From Candidatus Thiodiazotropha endoloripes (GTDB lineage Bacteria; Pseudomonadota; Gammaproteobacteria; Chromatiales; Chromatiaceae), in contig LVKA01000021.1 of assembly GCA_001709035.1 (NCBI GenBank), positions 62,001 through 126,000 on the forward strand: a DNA stretch of 64,000 nt. Reading direction: 5' to 3'. Of this stretch, positions 9,913-18,177 are shown piece by piece (positions within the stretch are counted from its first letter, which is position 1; each line of letters starts with the position of its first letter). Under the pieces are notes generated by a model. It had not been told where the DNA came from. It did not search any database and saw only the letters and a program-made list of their open reading frames with translations. A program made the position numbers and the translations under genes.

Positions 9913-10962
9913 ATGAATACAAGAATCACAGTACCAGTACTATTTCTGCTTATCACTTCATTTATTTGTCTAAGCCATGCAGATGAGCGACAAACCTCTA
10001 TTGACTGTTCAATGACAGAACCCTATACAGGCGAAATCTTTTCAGATCTGTATGAGGAGACCAAAAGAACTGCAAGCACCTTTTGCAATGAGCTAATACG
10101 TTCACGTATCGATAGAATCAATACAGATGACGCCTATATAGGTTCCATTCTGGCAGATTTTGCAGTGAGCTCAGAACTGGCTCTCGATAAATATGAAATG
10201 AATAAATCAGCTGACTATAGAAAGCAGTTTAATGAGTTAAGAAATACATTTGTGAAATTTCATTTTTCAGATATGAAAATGCCCGAATTTAGAGTGGAGC
10301 CAACATTTACTTTACCAATGGCCGGATACTTCACGTCATTACTTGAAGAGCGTGAGAGATTTTCCATTGAAGAGATCGAACACTGCACTACTGTTGCTCA
10401 AGGATTGACTTGCAAAGAGGTATTTAGGGAGTTCAAGAGCGCATTCAACCCATATCGTTCTGCATACGATAATGTGTATGACAACACAATGTTACTGTCA
10501 GCTTTAGGCGAGCGCTGGGCTAATTTTCTAGAGGTCAGTAAATCTCAAACCGCTCTGGAAGTCTATCTAACTACTCTTGCAAATAAGAGCCATTTCAAGA
10601 AAAACCATTTGGTAGGTCCTCCGAATTATCAGATTATCGCACTCCACCCGCACTTAATTTTTAACAGCATGGACGAGGCGCCAGATGGTAGCAAACAAGA
10701 GTTAGGGTTGGCTGTTGAGTGGATTGGCATCAATTACTGGGATCTTAAACTGCCACTTGGCATATCGTTCACCACTGCGTACGTCGATAGAGAAAATGTC
10801 AGAGATGTAGGGCATGGAATAATGCTACACATTGATAATCAGTATGCTATCGGATGGGCTGATCATGATGGAGAGGATAGTTTTTACGTAACGTTTGATT
10901 TATTGAAGGCACTAGAGGACAAAAAAGGAAAATATGATAAATACATGAAGCAGGTGTTTTAG
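9913..10962 (+). CDS. Secreted protein of unknown function
   Basis: 349 aa with a clear N-terminal signal peptide (hydrophobic core VPVLFLLITSFICLS, cleavage near SHADE). The mature part is mainly helical with several cysteines (for example TFCNEL, EHCTT, LTCKEV); the last 130 residues are strand-rich and end in phenylalanine. No family recognised. It follows the serine hydrolase by 22 bases, and both genes lie between similar flanking sequences, suggesting they moved together. Confidence 0.6.
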   Translation: MNTRITVPVLFLLITSFICLSHADERQTSIDCSMTEPYTGEIFSDLYEETKRTASTFCNELIRSRIDRINTDDAYIGSILADFAVSSELALDKYEMNKSADYRKQFNELRNTFVKFHFSDMKMPEFRVEPTFTLPMAGYFTSLLEERERFSIEEIEHCTTVAQGLTCKEVFREFKSAFNPYRSAYDNVYDNTMLLSALGERWANFLEVSKSQTALEVYLTTLANKSHFKKNHLVGPPNYQIIALHPHLIFNSMDEAPDGSKQELGLAVEWIGINYWDLKLPLGISFTTAYVDRENVRDVGHGIMLHIDNQYAIGWADHDGEDSFYVTFDLLKALEDKKGKYDKYMKQVF

Positions 10963-11003
10963 CATTGCGTTTGCAAAAAGCAAGATCGTAGTCTCGCTCT
11001 GTG

Positions 11004-11035
11004 CTGAACGGCCAGTCAGTTTTCTGGGCTAGTCC
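11004..11035 (+). repeat. Imperfect flanking repeat, right copy
   Basis: Contains CTGAACGGCCAGTCA and ends TTCTGGGCTAGTCC, matching the left copy at 8771-8799 apart from small changes and an extra base. It lies 41 bases after the stop of the secreted protein. The pair could be insertion scars or ends of a small mobile unit. Confidence 0.4.
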
Positions 11036-11382
11036 ATCTCCTGTTCAATATGGCTGGCTCAGATATGATCATAAGTATGATGATAGAAGAGAGCTTAGAA
11101 GAAGGTAGGAGGGGGACTAAAGCTAGTGCCAGAAGATTGCCGTCTAGGACAACACAAGAATAAGAATTGCTACATGATTATGGTTAATTAATCCTGGTGA
11201 TTGATTTTTACATTAATATTTAAATAAACAAGGCACTACTTGCAACTTTATTTAAAAAGATACATGGACGTCCGTCCAAAAGCATCAGATTAATTTACGG
11301 CCTAATTATATGATTTAACATAATATACATTATGCACATAATCTACTGTCTTTTGATTTGTGCAAATAGCGTCTTGATGTAG

Positions 11383-11496
11383 TATGCTTCCAGTGCAGTT
11401 AGCGTTTAGCCTTCCTCTGTGGTGAGCATTTAGCTTTCCTCTGCAGAAAGTGTTTCAACCCTTCCTGTGCAGTAGAAAGTGGTTAGCTTCCTTTAA
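11383..11496 (+). repeat. Tandem imperfect 24-29-base repeats
   Basis: Units at 11405-11428 and 11429-11452 (24 bases each) both start TTTAGC and carry TTCCTCTG. A third at 11453-11481 starts TTTCAACC and carries TTCCTGTGCAG. Partial units flank them on both sides. Besides an RNA role, iterated sites next to a relaxase gene could be protein-binding or transfer-origin repeats. Confidence 0.55.
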
Positions 11497-11570
11497 TCCT
11501 GTTAAACCGCTTTCTCCAAAGTAAAGTCGGAGACACGTTGGCTCGATCTTGTCCACCGAGCTAACACCTA

Positions 11571-11618
11571 AAGCCGCTGTTCACTGTAACGTTTCTGTTA
11601 TGGTTCAGCGGCTTTTTT
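11571..11618 (+). terminator. Strong rho-independent terminator
   Basis: AAGCCGCTG at 11571-11579 pairs perfectly with CAGCGGCTT at 11606-11614, and the T-run continues to 11618. The loop holds a second short stem (GTAAC/GTTAT). The T-run favours plus-strand termination, yet no protein gene precedes it on that strand for 600 bases, which supports a short non-coding transcript. The convergent relaxase gene ends 36 bases away. Confidence 0.75.
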
Positions 11619-11653
11619 AATCGGTCATGGAAAAATTATTGGTATTTCTCCAC

Positions 11654-13426
11654 CTAATTGTCAAGAAATTTCTTCTGAGCAATGATCAAATGCGAATTTG
11701 GATTTGGCAGTGAAGCCATGCCCAAATCCTTTTCTGGATTCATGATGATCATCCCCTTGACCGTCGAACTTTTTCGATCGCCCTTGATGTCATAGGTCCA
11801 GATGTTCTGTCCCTGCTCCGTTTTTTTGTTGATCTTCAATCGTTGAAATTTACTTTGAACCTTTTTGTAATCCGCACCGACAGATTGCGCAAATACTCGG
11901 AAGATTCTGGGACTGACGATCAAGAGACCTTCTGGCACGGTATGGACCATCGCCTTAGCATTGTTGATCTCGAGCTTTCCTGTCTTGACACCTTTCGTCA
12001 GCCAGGTACAAAAAGATTTGGCGAGATTCTCAACCGGCACCGATTCTGACACAGCTTCATTGTCGAGTGCTGCCGGTACCGTTTGAGAATCTTCAGCCCT
12101 GGGATCAGGAGGCACATCATCATCTGCCTCCTGATAGGATTCTGACACATCCGTTGCAGTTGCTGCAGCAATAACCGTTTGCTTTTCGACGACAGAAGCT
12201 GAGTAAGCCTGCTCCTGATTTTGAGGGATGGTCGGTGTGTTATCGACAGTCTGTGAGGTTGATGGTGATTCTGCACTTTTGCCGTCTTCCAACACGATGT
12301 GGACATCGATGTCTGTTGCTGGCCCTGATCCAGCGCCCCACAACTTGGAAGCACGTACACCAATACACGTCAGTGATTGTTCCCAATCACCAATTTTTAT
12401 GGTGATTTTCCTTGAGGCCTTGCCGTCACTGGATGCATTCAGATAGTCGTACTGGATCAGCTCATCCATGATTCGAGGGTTCGGCGGGATCCCCGTTTGT
12501 CCTTGTCCGATCAAACTGGATCTGAGTTCATCCAAACTACGCTTGCTGACCAGCCAGATGGTATCGGATGACTGCGTGTGGAATGTAACGCCTCCTGGTT
12601 CATTGCGTTTCCACTCCTCATCAATTAACCGTCGCAGTTCAACGGCAATACGTTGATGCAGGGGTACCGCCGGTTGTTGGGCTATTGAAACAGCATGTCC
12701 TCCTGTTAAGTTATTTGCAACAGAATACTGATCGGCTTTCTTGATGATCTCGCTGATGGCATTGGCGTCATCGATGTTGGATCCGGATAACGCTTCAGCC
12801 CACTGCTCCAATAATGACAGATCTGAATTGAGCCAGACTTGTCCCTCGATCGGGATTGTCCATTGAACCAGTAAGAGTGGTAATTTCTCGTGAATCTGAT
12901 ATTTCCGGTCACGTCGAAAAGTAATACTGTACCTTGACCCAATTGGCATTGGTCCTCCGAGTGGTGCCCATTCATCCACCCGACCATCCGAATGATGGAT
13001 ACGTATCAGCTGGTCGGCCAAAGGTTTTCCGATATCGTGCAGCAGTGCAGCGGTAAACACAGCATAGGTATAGAGATCTGCCTTCATCGATTGTTGCTCT
13101 GGGATTCCTCCTTGAGGTAACAGATAGCTTTGTCTTATCCGCAGAGCCGCTTCAGCCGTTTCTAGGGAGTGTTGGAGCAAACCGCCTGCGCGTGCGTGAT
13201 GATGGGCCTCTGAGGCAGGTACTAATTGCACGAGTTCTGCCAGTCGTTGTATCAGGTCATTGTACAGTTTGTTGTAGTGGCCATCCGGGATACTGGTTAA
13301 TTGCCGAATTCTACTCAGTTGTGCTTGATAGCGCCTAAGGAGGTCTGTAGCCGTTTGAGCGTGTAGCAATCCCCTATTCGGCTTTTCCGCTTGTAAAACA
13401 CTTTTTAATTTATGCCACACATTCAT
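11654..13426 (-). CDS. MobH-type conjugative relaxase (TraI_2 family)
   Basis: 590 aa with the architecture of relaxases from integrative conjugative elements. The N-terminal TraI_2 domain carries the triple-histidine motif in EAHHHARAGGLLQHSLE (75-89) and the HD-type motif LLHDIGKP (128-135), the metal-dependent centre thought to nick oriT. A low-complexity Thr/Ser/Glu linker (about 385-465) joins a C-terminal winged-helix domain beginning FCTWLTKGVKTGKLEINN. The family starts DNA transfer by cutting and covalently holding one strand. It is divergent from the conjugation-module genes that follow, so oriT may lie in 13.43-13.90 kb or downstream near 11.4 kb. Confidence 0.88.
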   Translation of the reverse strand: MNVWHKLKSVLQAEKPNRGLLHAQTATDLLRRYQAQLSRIRQLTSIPDGHYNKLYNDLIQRLAELVQLVPASEAHHHARAGGLLQHSLETAEAALRIRQSYLLPQGGIPEQQSMKADLYTYAVFTAALLHDIGKPLADQLIRIHHSDGRVDEWAPLGGPMPIGSRYSITFRRDRKYQIHEKLPLLLVQWTIPIEGQVWLNSDLSLLEQWAEALSGSNIDDANAISEIIKKADQYSVANNLTGGHAVSIAQQPAVPLHQRIAVELRRLIDEEWKRNEPGGVTFHTQSSDTIWLVSKRSLDELRSSLIGQGQTGIPPNPRIMDELIQYDYLNASSDGKASRKITIKIGDWEQSLTCIGVRASKLWGAGSGPATDIDVHIVLEDGKSAESPSTSQTVDNTPTIPQNQEQAYSASVVEKQTVIAAATATDVSESYQEADDDVPPDPRAEDSQTVPAALDNEAVSESVPVENLAKSFCTWLTKGVKTGKLEINNAKAMVHTVPEGLLIVSPRIFRVFAQSVGADYKKVQSKFQRLKINKKTEQGQNIWTYDIKGDRKSSTVKGMIIMNPEKDLGMASLPNPNSHLIIAQKKFLDN

Positions 13427-13901
13427 GACTGCCGTTCTTTTGGATTTCTGCCTCAGTATTTATTGATGACTAATTGGAGTCCTGCACCAGTTCTAGAAAA
13501 CCCTTTAGCCTTTTCATCGCCACGATCACTCACTGTTGTGATCTTGGCGGCCCTTTCGGGTAAGTCCTGTTCCATTAATTACCCCTACCCTTCACGTCCT
13601 TTGTTTCTTTTTCCCTTTGTAGTATGCGCTTTATAGTGAATTTTTGCATACCGATAATATTTTTTTAACTGTGACATATCGTCATTACTGTTGACAAAAT
13701 GATTATGTATGTGCTTTATATTATTAGTATCAAGGTCCTTCGCTCCGTACCGGCCTGAACGTCCCAAGGGACGGGAGTTTGCATTCTGCATCGTCTGCCT
13801 TTTTGGTAGATTCTAATTTCACACCTTTTTTTATTTTAGGTCCTATGGATAGGCCGATTTTCTTTTGCCTGATAATTGATGGATGCACACGAGGTTTGGA
13901 T
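13427..13901. promoter_or_regulatory. Divergent intergenic region with promoter and palindrome
   Basis: A gap of 475 bases between the relaxase and the PFL_4669-family gene. TTGACA at 13691-13696 followed 18 bases later by TTTATA (13715-13720) is a likely promoter for the plus-strand genes. A 14-base palindrome CGTCCCAAGGGACG at 13760-13773 lies just after it and could be an operator. The rest is AT-rich. An origin of transfer could be here, but no known nic site is recognised. Confidence 0.45.
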
Positions 13902-14726
13902 ATGGAACAGGAAGCAAAGCAAAGCGAATTAGATGATATCGTTGTTATAGATAAAACGATTAAACCCGAATCAGAGATAGTGGGTGTTTCAAAGATTTCA
14001 GATGAACATGAAGTAGACGCCTCAACAGCGACCACTCATAGTCTTGAGGCCGAGCCGGAAAAACGGGAAAAAACCTCATCGCCTGGAAGACTTAAGACAA
14101 AGGGATCTGTTGTTATACATACCAGATCTGCACACGATCTCTTTTATGGCCGTCGAGGAGACAGAGAATCAGGAGTCAATCAGATTGTCGGCCTCACTTT
14201 ATTTGCGACGAATGCCAATAACCTTTCCATGCTTTGCAAACATGATGATCCATACGCTGAGGCTGCACTGATAAAAATTGAAAACCTTCTTGATGATATT
14301 CAGAAAGATCTATCGAATAAAATCGCTCATTTGAATTCAATCCTAGATAACATGGGTGGTGTGACCATAGATTTTCATGAATCAGAAGATCCTATAACAA
14401 TTCCATTAGAGTTTGGTACGCCATATGGCTATATTGCTACACGTTGTCTCAGTCAATACGACAAACTCGTAACTTTAGCCTATTCTGCAAAACAGGCGGG
14501 GCTTATAGTACAGTCAGATTGGCATCGGTACGTGATAAGAACTCGTACAAAGTTACGCCGTATCTTCCATCTATCGAATCTATACAGGTTCGGAGGTGCT
14601 ACCAGAGATGATATTGCTGCCAATAATGCAGTCGCAAGAGCTGTAAGCGAGAAATATGGAGTTCTTTCACCAAAAATACTGGAGAAGGAGCTTCGCGCTC
14701 AGTTTGTCTCCCACAATAGAACATAA
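13902..14726 (+). CDS. Integrating conjugative element protein, PFL_4669 family
   Basis: 274 aa from the ATG at 13902, chosen because GAGG precedes it by 8 bases and the longer frame adds unrelated sequence. Family landmarks are visible: VVIHTRSAHDLFYGRR, a DDPYAEAALIKIE stretch, PYGYIATRCLSQYDKLV, and the C-terminal LSNLYRFGGATRDDIAANN. These proteins are conserved in ICE cores beside the topoisomerase; their role is unknown. The first 70 residues are acidic and low-complexity. It is followed within 18 bases by the topoisomerase gene, so they form an operon. Confidence 0.85.
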   Translation: MEQEAKQSELDDIVVIDKTIKPESEIVGVSKISDEHEVDASTATTHSLEAEPEKREKTSSPGRLKTKGSVVIHTRSAHDLFYGRRGDRESGVNQIVGLTLFATNANNLSMLCKHDDPYAEAALIKIENLLDDIQKDLSNKIAHLNSILDNMGGVTIDFHESEDPITIPLEFGTPYGYIATRCLSQYDKLVTLAYSAKQAGLIVQSDWHRYVIRTRTKLRRIFHLSNLYRFGGATRDDIAANNAVARAVSEKYGVLSPKILEKELRAQFVSHNRT

Positions 14727-14744
14727 CAACAAAGGGAGATCAGA

Positions 14745-16901
14745 ATGAAACACTTAATGATTGTTGAATCGCCAAATAAATGTAAAAAAATACAGTCGAT
14801 ATTAGGTTCTGATTGGATTGTAAAAGCATCAATGGGACACGTTAGGGATCTTCCTCCAAAAGAAATGGGCGTGGACTTTGAGACATTTCAACCAAACTAT
14901 GTTCCGAGTAAAAAAGGTAAAGCAGTTCTTAGTGGTTTGCGAAAGCTAACACGGGCTGTCGATCGTGTCTGGTTGGCGACAGACCCTGATCGTGAAGGTG
15001 AAGCTATAGCGTGGCACTTACAACAAGCGCTTAATTTAAAACATCCTCACCGCGTTTCATTTAACGCAATTACGAAATCATCTGTTACTGATTCTGTTAA
15101 TTACCCATCAGTAATCGATATGTCATTGGTACGTGCTCAAGAAGGACGCAGAGTACTAGACAGGCTTGTGGGATATAGTGTATCACCTGAGTTGAGTCGA
15201 GCTTGTGGTAACGGCGTGTGGTTAACAGCTGGTCGCGTTCAATCTGTAGCGCTTAGAATAGTCGCTGAGCGAGAACTGGAGTTATTGAATTTCAAACCAA
15301 AAAACTACGTCGAGGTTTATTTACATTTCAATACTGATAACATCAGATGGAAAGCTAAGTGGATACCTGGTGATCTACTTCCTGAGTTAGAAAGATACTG
15401 GACTAACCGGGAATTTGCCTTGCAAGTTGCAGATATCACAAATGTAAGCGTCACTTACATAGACCGCTCAAAAAAATCAAATCGCCCCCCTCCTCCATTT
15501 ATCACCTCCACACTGCAACAGGCCGCCTCTGTGACTTTAAAAATTTCACCAAAGCAGTGCATGCAATCTGCCCAGAAGCTTTTTGAATCAGGCCTGATTA
15601 CCTATCATCGTACTGATAATCCTAATCTTTCTGATGAGGGTACTACAGAGGTGCGATGTTGGTTGCAAAGTAATGGGTACACCGATCATGTATCTACCCA
15701 GGTTAACACTTGGAAGTCCAAAACAAATGCACAAGAAGGACATGAGGCAATAAGACCTACTTCTATTTCAAAACTACCTGATGGGAACCAAGATATCCCT
15801 CAAGATCTTCAAAACCTCTATAAATTGATTTGGCAACGTGCCGTCGCCTGTCAGATGAAGAATGCAGTACTTGATGTGACAAAAATATCACTTTCATCCA
15901 ATGACACGATAGACGGTAATATCATGCGCTTCGACGCGAAAGGTGAGCAGCTTATCTATTCAGGTTGGCGGTCATTTAGTGGACGTGATGCAGCTGACGA
16001 ATCTGTAGTGGATGATGGCCAGCAATTACCACAGCTGAATCCATATCAACAACTCTGTGCGATTGATGGCGCTGTAGAAGATAAGCAGACAAAACCCCTG
16101 AACAGATATACCGAGGCCTCTTTGATTAAAAAACTCGAGGCAGAAGGGGTTGGGAGGCCATCCACCTACGCATCAATCATTGATAACATCGTTCATCGTA
16201 AGTATGTTTCAATCGCTAAAAGAAAGCTACATGCTACAGACCTGGGAATCCTCATAGTCAGGACATTGGTCGATCGATTTAGCTTTTTGGAGCTGAAATA
16301 TACGAGTCAGATCGAAGCGTTGCTAGATCAAGTTGCTGCCGGGAAAATGGAGTATTTTGATGTGGTATCAACCGCATATCGCGTTTTAACAAATGAGCTT
16401 GGGTCATTATCTAAACTTGGGGCTCAAAACGAAGTAAAATTTACCTGCCCTGAATGTGGTAAGGCATTACGGCTTATTAAAAATCAATTCTGGGGATGTA
16501 GTGGTTATCCTGATTGCGGATATACCGCGCCGAACGATAAAGGCAAACCTGGGGTGCCACGTCCTAGAAAGAAAAGTAATGGTGTGGACAAGAGCTATCC
16601 CTGTGATTGTGGCAAAGGATTCCTGCAGCGCCGGAAATCTAAGACTGGATTCTTCTGGGGCTGTTCCAACTATCCCAAATGTAAACATACCCTGCCAGAT
16701 TGTGATGGTAAGCCTGACGAGCGACAGCCCAAATCGAGTTCACAATCAAAGGTTATTCAAGTAGCTGGTGAGGCCTGTCAGACCTGTAAGGCTGGTACAG
16801 TGGTGCTACGGACGATCAAGAACGGCAAGAACGCTGGGGAAATGTTTTACGGTTGTACCAGTTTTCCGAAGTGTCAACACTTCACTTGGGCCAAGGAGTA
16901 G
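14745..16901 (+). CDS. Type IA DNA topoisomerase (ICE-encoded)
   Basis: 718 aa. A TOPRIM domain opens with MIVESPNKCKKI and contains ATDPDREGEA (78-87), the acidic metal site. The catalytic tyrosine is Y287 in GLITYHRTDN. VRAQEGRRVLDR and GRVQSVALR are conserved core segments. Three Topo_Zn C4 ribbons close the protein: CPECGKAL to YPDC, CDCG to YPKC, and CQTCKAG to FPKC. The enzyme relaxes or decatenates DNA through a transient 5'-phosphotyrosine. The start resembles chromosomal TopA more than TopB, but its place is that of ICE topoisomerases, likely assisting transfer or replication of the element. A GGGAG site precedes the ATG. Confidence 0.93.
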   Translation: MKHLMIVESPNKCKKIQSILGSDWIVKASMGHVRDLPPKEMGVDFETFQPNYVPSKKGKAVLSGLRKLTRAVDRVWLATDPDREGEAIAWHLQQALNLKHPHRVSFNAITKSSVTDSVNYPSVIDMSLVRAQEGRRVLDRLVGYSVSPELSRACGNGVWLTAGRVQSVALRIVAERELELLNFKPKNYVEVYLHFNTDNIRWKAKWIPGDLLPELERYWTNREFALQVADITNVSVTYIDRSKKSNRPPPPFITSTLQQAASVTLKISPKQCMQSAQKLFESGLITYHRTDNPNLSDEGTTEVRCWLQSNGYTDHVSTQVNTWKSKTNAQEGHEAIRPTSISKLPDGNQDIPQDLQNLYKLIWQRAVACQMKNAVLDVTKISLSSNDTIDGNIMRFDAKGEQLIYSGWRSFSGRDAADESVVDDGQQLPQLNPYQQLCAIDGAVEDKQTKPLNRYTEASLIKKLEAEGVGRPSTYASIIDNIVHRKYVSIAKRKLHATDLGILIVRTLVDRFSFLELKYTSQIEALLDQVAAGKMEYFDVVSTAYRVLTNELGSLSKLGAQNEVKFTCPECGKALRLIKNQFWGCSGYPDCGYTAPNDKGKPGVPRPRKKSNGVDKSYPCDCGKGFLQRRKSKTGFFWGCSNYPKCKHTLPDCDGKPDERQPKSSSQSKVIQVAGEACQTCKAGTVVLRTIKNGKNAGEMFYGCTSFPKCQHFTWAKE

Positions 16902-16905
16902 CGGT

Positions 16906-17263
16906 ATGGACTGTAATCCGGCCCTAGTGGAAAACACAGTCGATCACATTGAGCTGGATCGTTCACAATCCTCCCTCTCAACGCCTCAAAAGAAGGAAGA
17001 TATTATTGATGAAGCGCTTGAGGATATCGGTGCGTTAGCGACCTCTATTTCACTTACCGGATCAGGTGACGAGCTGGTCGGGCGGCTAAACCGGCTGGCA
17101 AGCACTCAACCCAAGTATTTTGAGCAAGCAACAGCCGAACTCCTACGGCACCATAGAGGTTGTCACCTCGGCTGCGGAGGGCAGTGAGATCCTGTATTAG
17201 AATGTCGACCCTCCCAAGATGTATATGACCCTGCAGATAGATCGGACGAAACAAGAAGCGTAG
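16906..17263 (+). pseudogene. ICE small gene broken by a frameshift and a nonsense codon
   Basis: ATG 16906 follows AAGGAG and starts 4 bases after the topoisomerase stop, so this is the next operon gene. The frame reads well to ATAELLR near 17145, then drifts into HHRGCHLGCGGQ and stops at 17187. Removing one C near 17148 restores a convincing continuation (TIEVVTSAAEGSEILY), interrupted by TAG at 17198-17200 and then running on through DPPKMYMTLQIDRTKQEA to TAG 17261-17263. That last stop overlaps the GTG of the next gene by one base, the expected coupling if the intact gene was about 118 aa. Function unknown. Confidence 0.65.
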
Positions 17264-17535
17264 TGAACAATATGCCGGATGAGATCAAACAATTCCAGGT
17301 TCAGATGATCGGACCGATGGGTGTGGTCAGGGTCAACGGAAAGTCTCAGCGATTTATCGAGGAGGCGACCAGTCGCCTCGCACTTGAGCGGCGCCTGGCC
17401 GAACGGATGATGGATATTGATCCCATTAAAGGTTCATCCTTCTACAAGGGAAGATTCATCGGTTGCTGGATTGATGTCCGGGAACTCCCGGACCCGCAGG
17501 AGACCCTTGAATTGGCTCTATCCACGATTCGGTAG
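17263..17535 (+). CDS. Small ICE protein of unknown function (90 aa)
   Basis: Starts at GTG 17263, overlapping by one base the stop of the broken gene upstream (an ATG at 17272 is the alternative). The composition is ordinary soluble protein: a strand-rich FQVQMIGPMGVVRVNGKSQ followed by a helix RFIEEATSRLALERRLAERM and FIGCWIDVRELPDPQE. No family recognised. Likely part of the topoisomerase operon. If the upstream gene is truly broken, translation of this one may depend on its own weak initiation signal. Confidence 0.55.
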   Translation: MNNMPDEIKQFQVQMIGPMGVVRVNGKSQRFIEEATSRLALERRLAERMMDIDPIKGSSFYKGRFIGCWIDVRELPDPQETLELALSTIR

Positions 17536-17599
17536 TTGAGCTAGCCAAAAAGTTGCCGGAAAAAAGTTGATCGGCTATATTCGGGAGTATTATACCCCC

Positions 17600-17779
17600 G
17601 CCTGAGGTTTTCAGGCACATGAACTGGTCTTGGATCGTGCAATACCAGCTGGATTCATCTGAATCCCGATCCCACTATAATCTGCTGGCCAACCGGGGAT
17701 TTTCGCCCCGGCCCTTTATCAGGTCTCAATCAATTTTTATACCCCCTGCCCATGCGGAGCCATCATCCACATGGGTGAT
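17600..17779 (+). repeat. Series of stem-loops in an ICE intergenic region
   Basis: Three hairpins lie in the gap 17536-17816: GCCTGA/TCAGGC at 17600-17616, CCGGGG/CCCCGG at 17693-17711, and ATCATCC/GGGTGAT at 17762-17779. None has a following T-run, so they are not simple terminators. Similar stem-loops precede the radC-like gene (18118-18148) and the methyltransferase start (18714-18739), forming a family of hairpins placed before small ICE genes. Confidence 0.5.
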
Positions 17780-17816
17780 CTCCCATAGGGCTTTCTACAG
17801 CTTCAAGGAGATCCCT

Positions 17817-17897
17817 ATGGTTACTGTCAACGGCCGCATGGCTGTCAATTTCGTTATGCTTTACGAGGCTCTTGATCAATATGATGCCGGTAACTAG
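17817..17897 (+). CDS. Very small ICE protein (26 aa)
   Basis: ATG 17817 is preceded by AAGGAG at a good distance, and the frame ends at TAG 17895-17897, directly before the ATG of the next small gene. The peptide is mildly hydrophobic (MAVNFVMLYEALDQY). It could be a leader peptide coupled to the downstream zinc-ribbon-like protein rather than a protein with its own role. Confidence 0.4.
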   Translation: MVTVNGRMAVNFVMLYEALDQYDAGN

Positions 17898-18056
17898 ATG
17901 TTCGGATTCGTGCGTTTGGTCTGTGCTGTTCGAGGCCATGATTACGGTAACGAGGTCTATATCTCGCCCTCGATGCTCACCTGTTGTCATCGATGTGGTC
18001 GGGATATCCGGGGTCGCTCTATGGAGGACCTGGAGCGCATGACCGACAAGTACTAA
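17898..18056 (+). CDS. Small zinc-ribbon-like protein (52 aa)
   Basis: ATG immediately follows the stop of the 26-aa frame, implying translational coupling. Features are a hydrophobic start (FGFVRLVCAVRGHDYG), then the C-C-x2-C segment LTCCHRCGRDIRG and an acidic helix MEDLERMTDKY. The layout resembles short phage and element proteins of the DUF1660 type, which carry a half zinc ribbon. Function unknown. A hairpin follows before the radC-like gene. Confidence 0.45.
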   Translation: MFGFVRLVCAVRGHDYGNEVYISPSMLTCCHRCGRDIRGRSMEDLERMTDKY

Positions 18057-18117
18057 GAGTATCTTGAGCATCTCATCGGTATGGAATTCGAGAACGATTG
18101 ATTCATACCACTATTTC

Positions 18118-18148
18118 AACCCACAAGGGGCAAAGCCCTTTGTGGGTT
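18118..18148 (+). repeat. Stem-loop before the radC-like gene
   Basis: AACCCACAAGGG pairs with CCCTTTGTGGGTT, with one bulged base and a short loop. It sits 30 bases before the start codon and is followed by a CTCCTGAG/CCAGGAG stretch containing the ribosome site. It could end transcription weakly or control translation of the gene. Confidence 0.5.
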
Positions 18149-18177
18149 ATTGCTCCTGAGCTTACCAGGAGTAATTT

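Larger units (their letters stand above)
11357..11618 (+). ncRNA. Candidate small RNA with tandem CUUCCUC-type motifs
   Basis: This gene-free stretch has a possible promoter (TTGTGC at 11358-11363, TAGTAT at 11380-11385, 16-base spacer), a run of imperfect 24-29-base units (11383-11496), and a strong terminator (11571-11618). Each unit holds a pyrimidine core such as CCTTCCTCTG, TTTCCTCTG or CCTTCCTGTG, complementary to a Shine-Dalgarno sequence. Read on the other strand, the same units give repeated AGGAAG motifs. A transcript of about 230 nt is predicted on the plus strand. No known RNA family is recognised, and expression is inference only. Confidence 0.4.
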
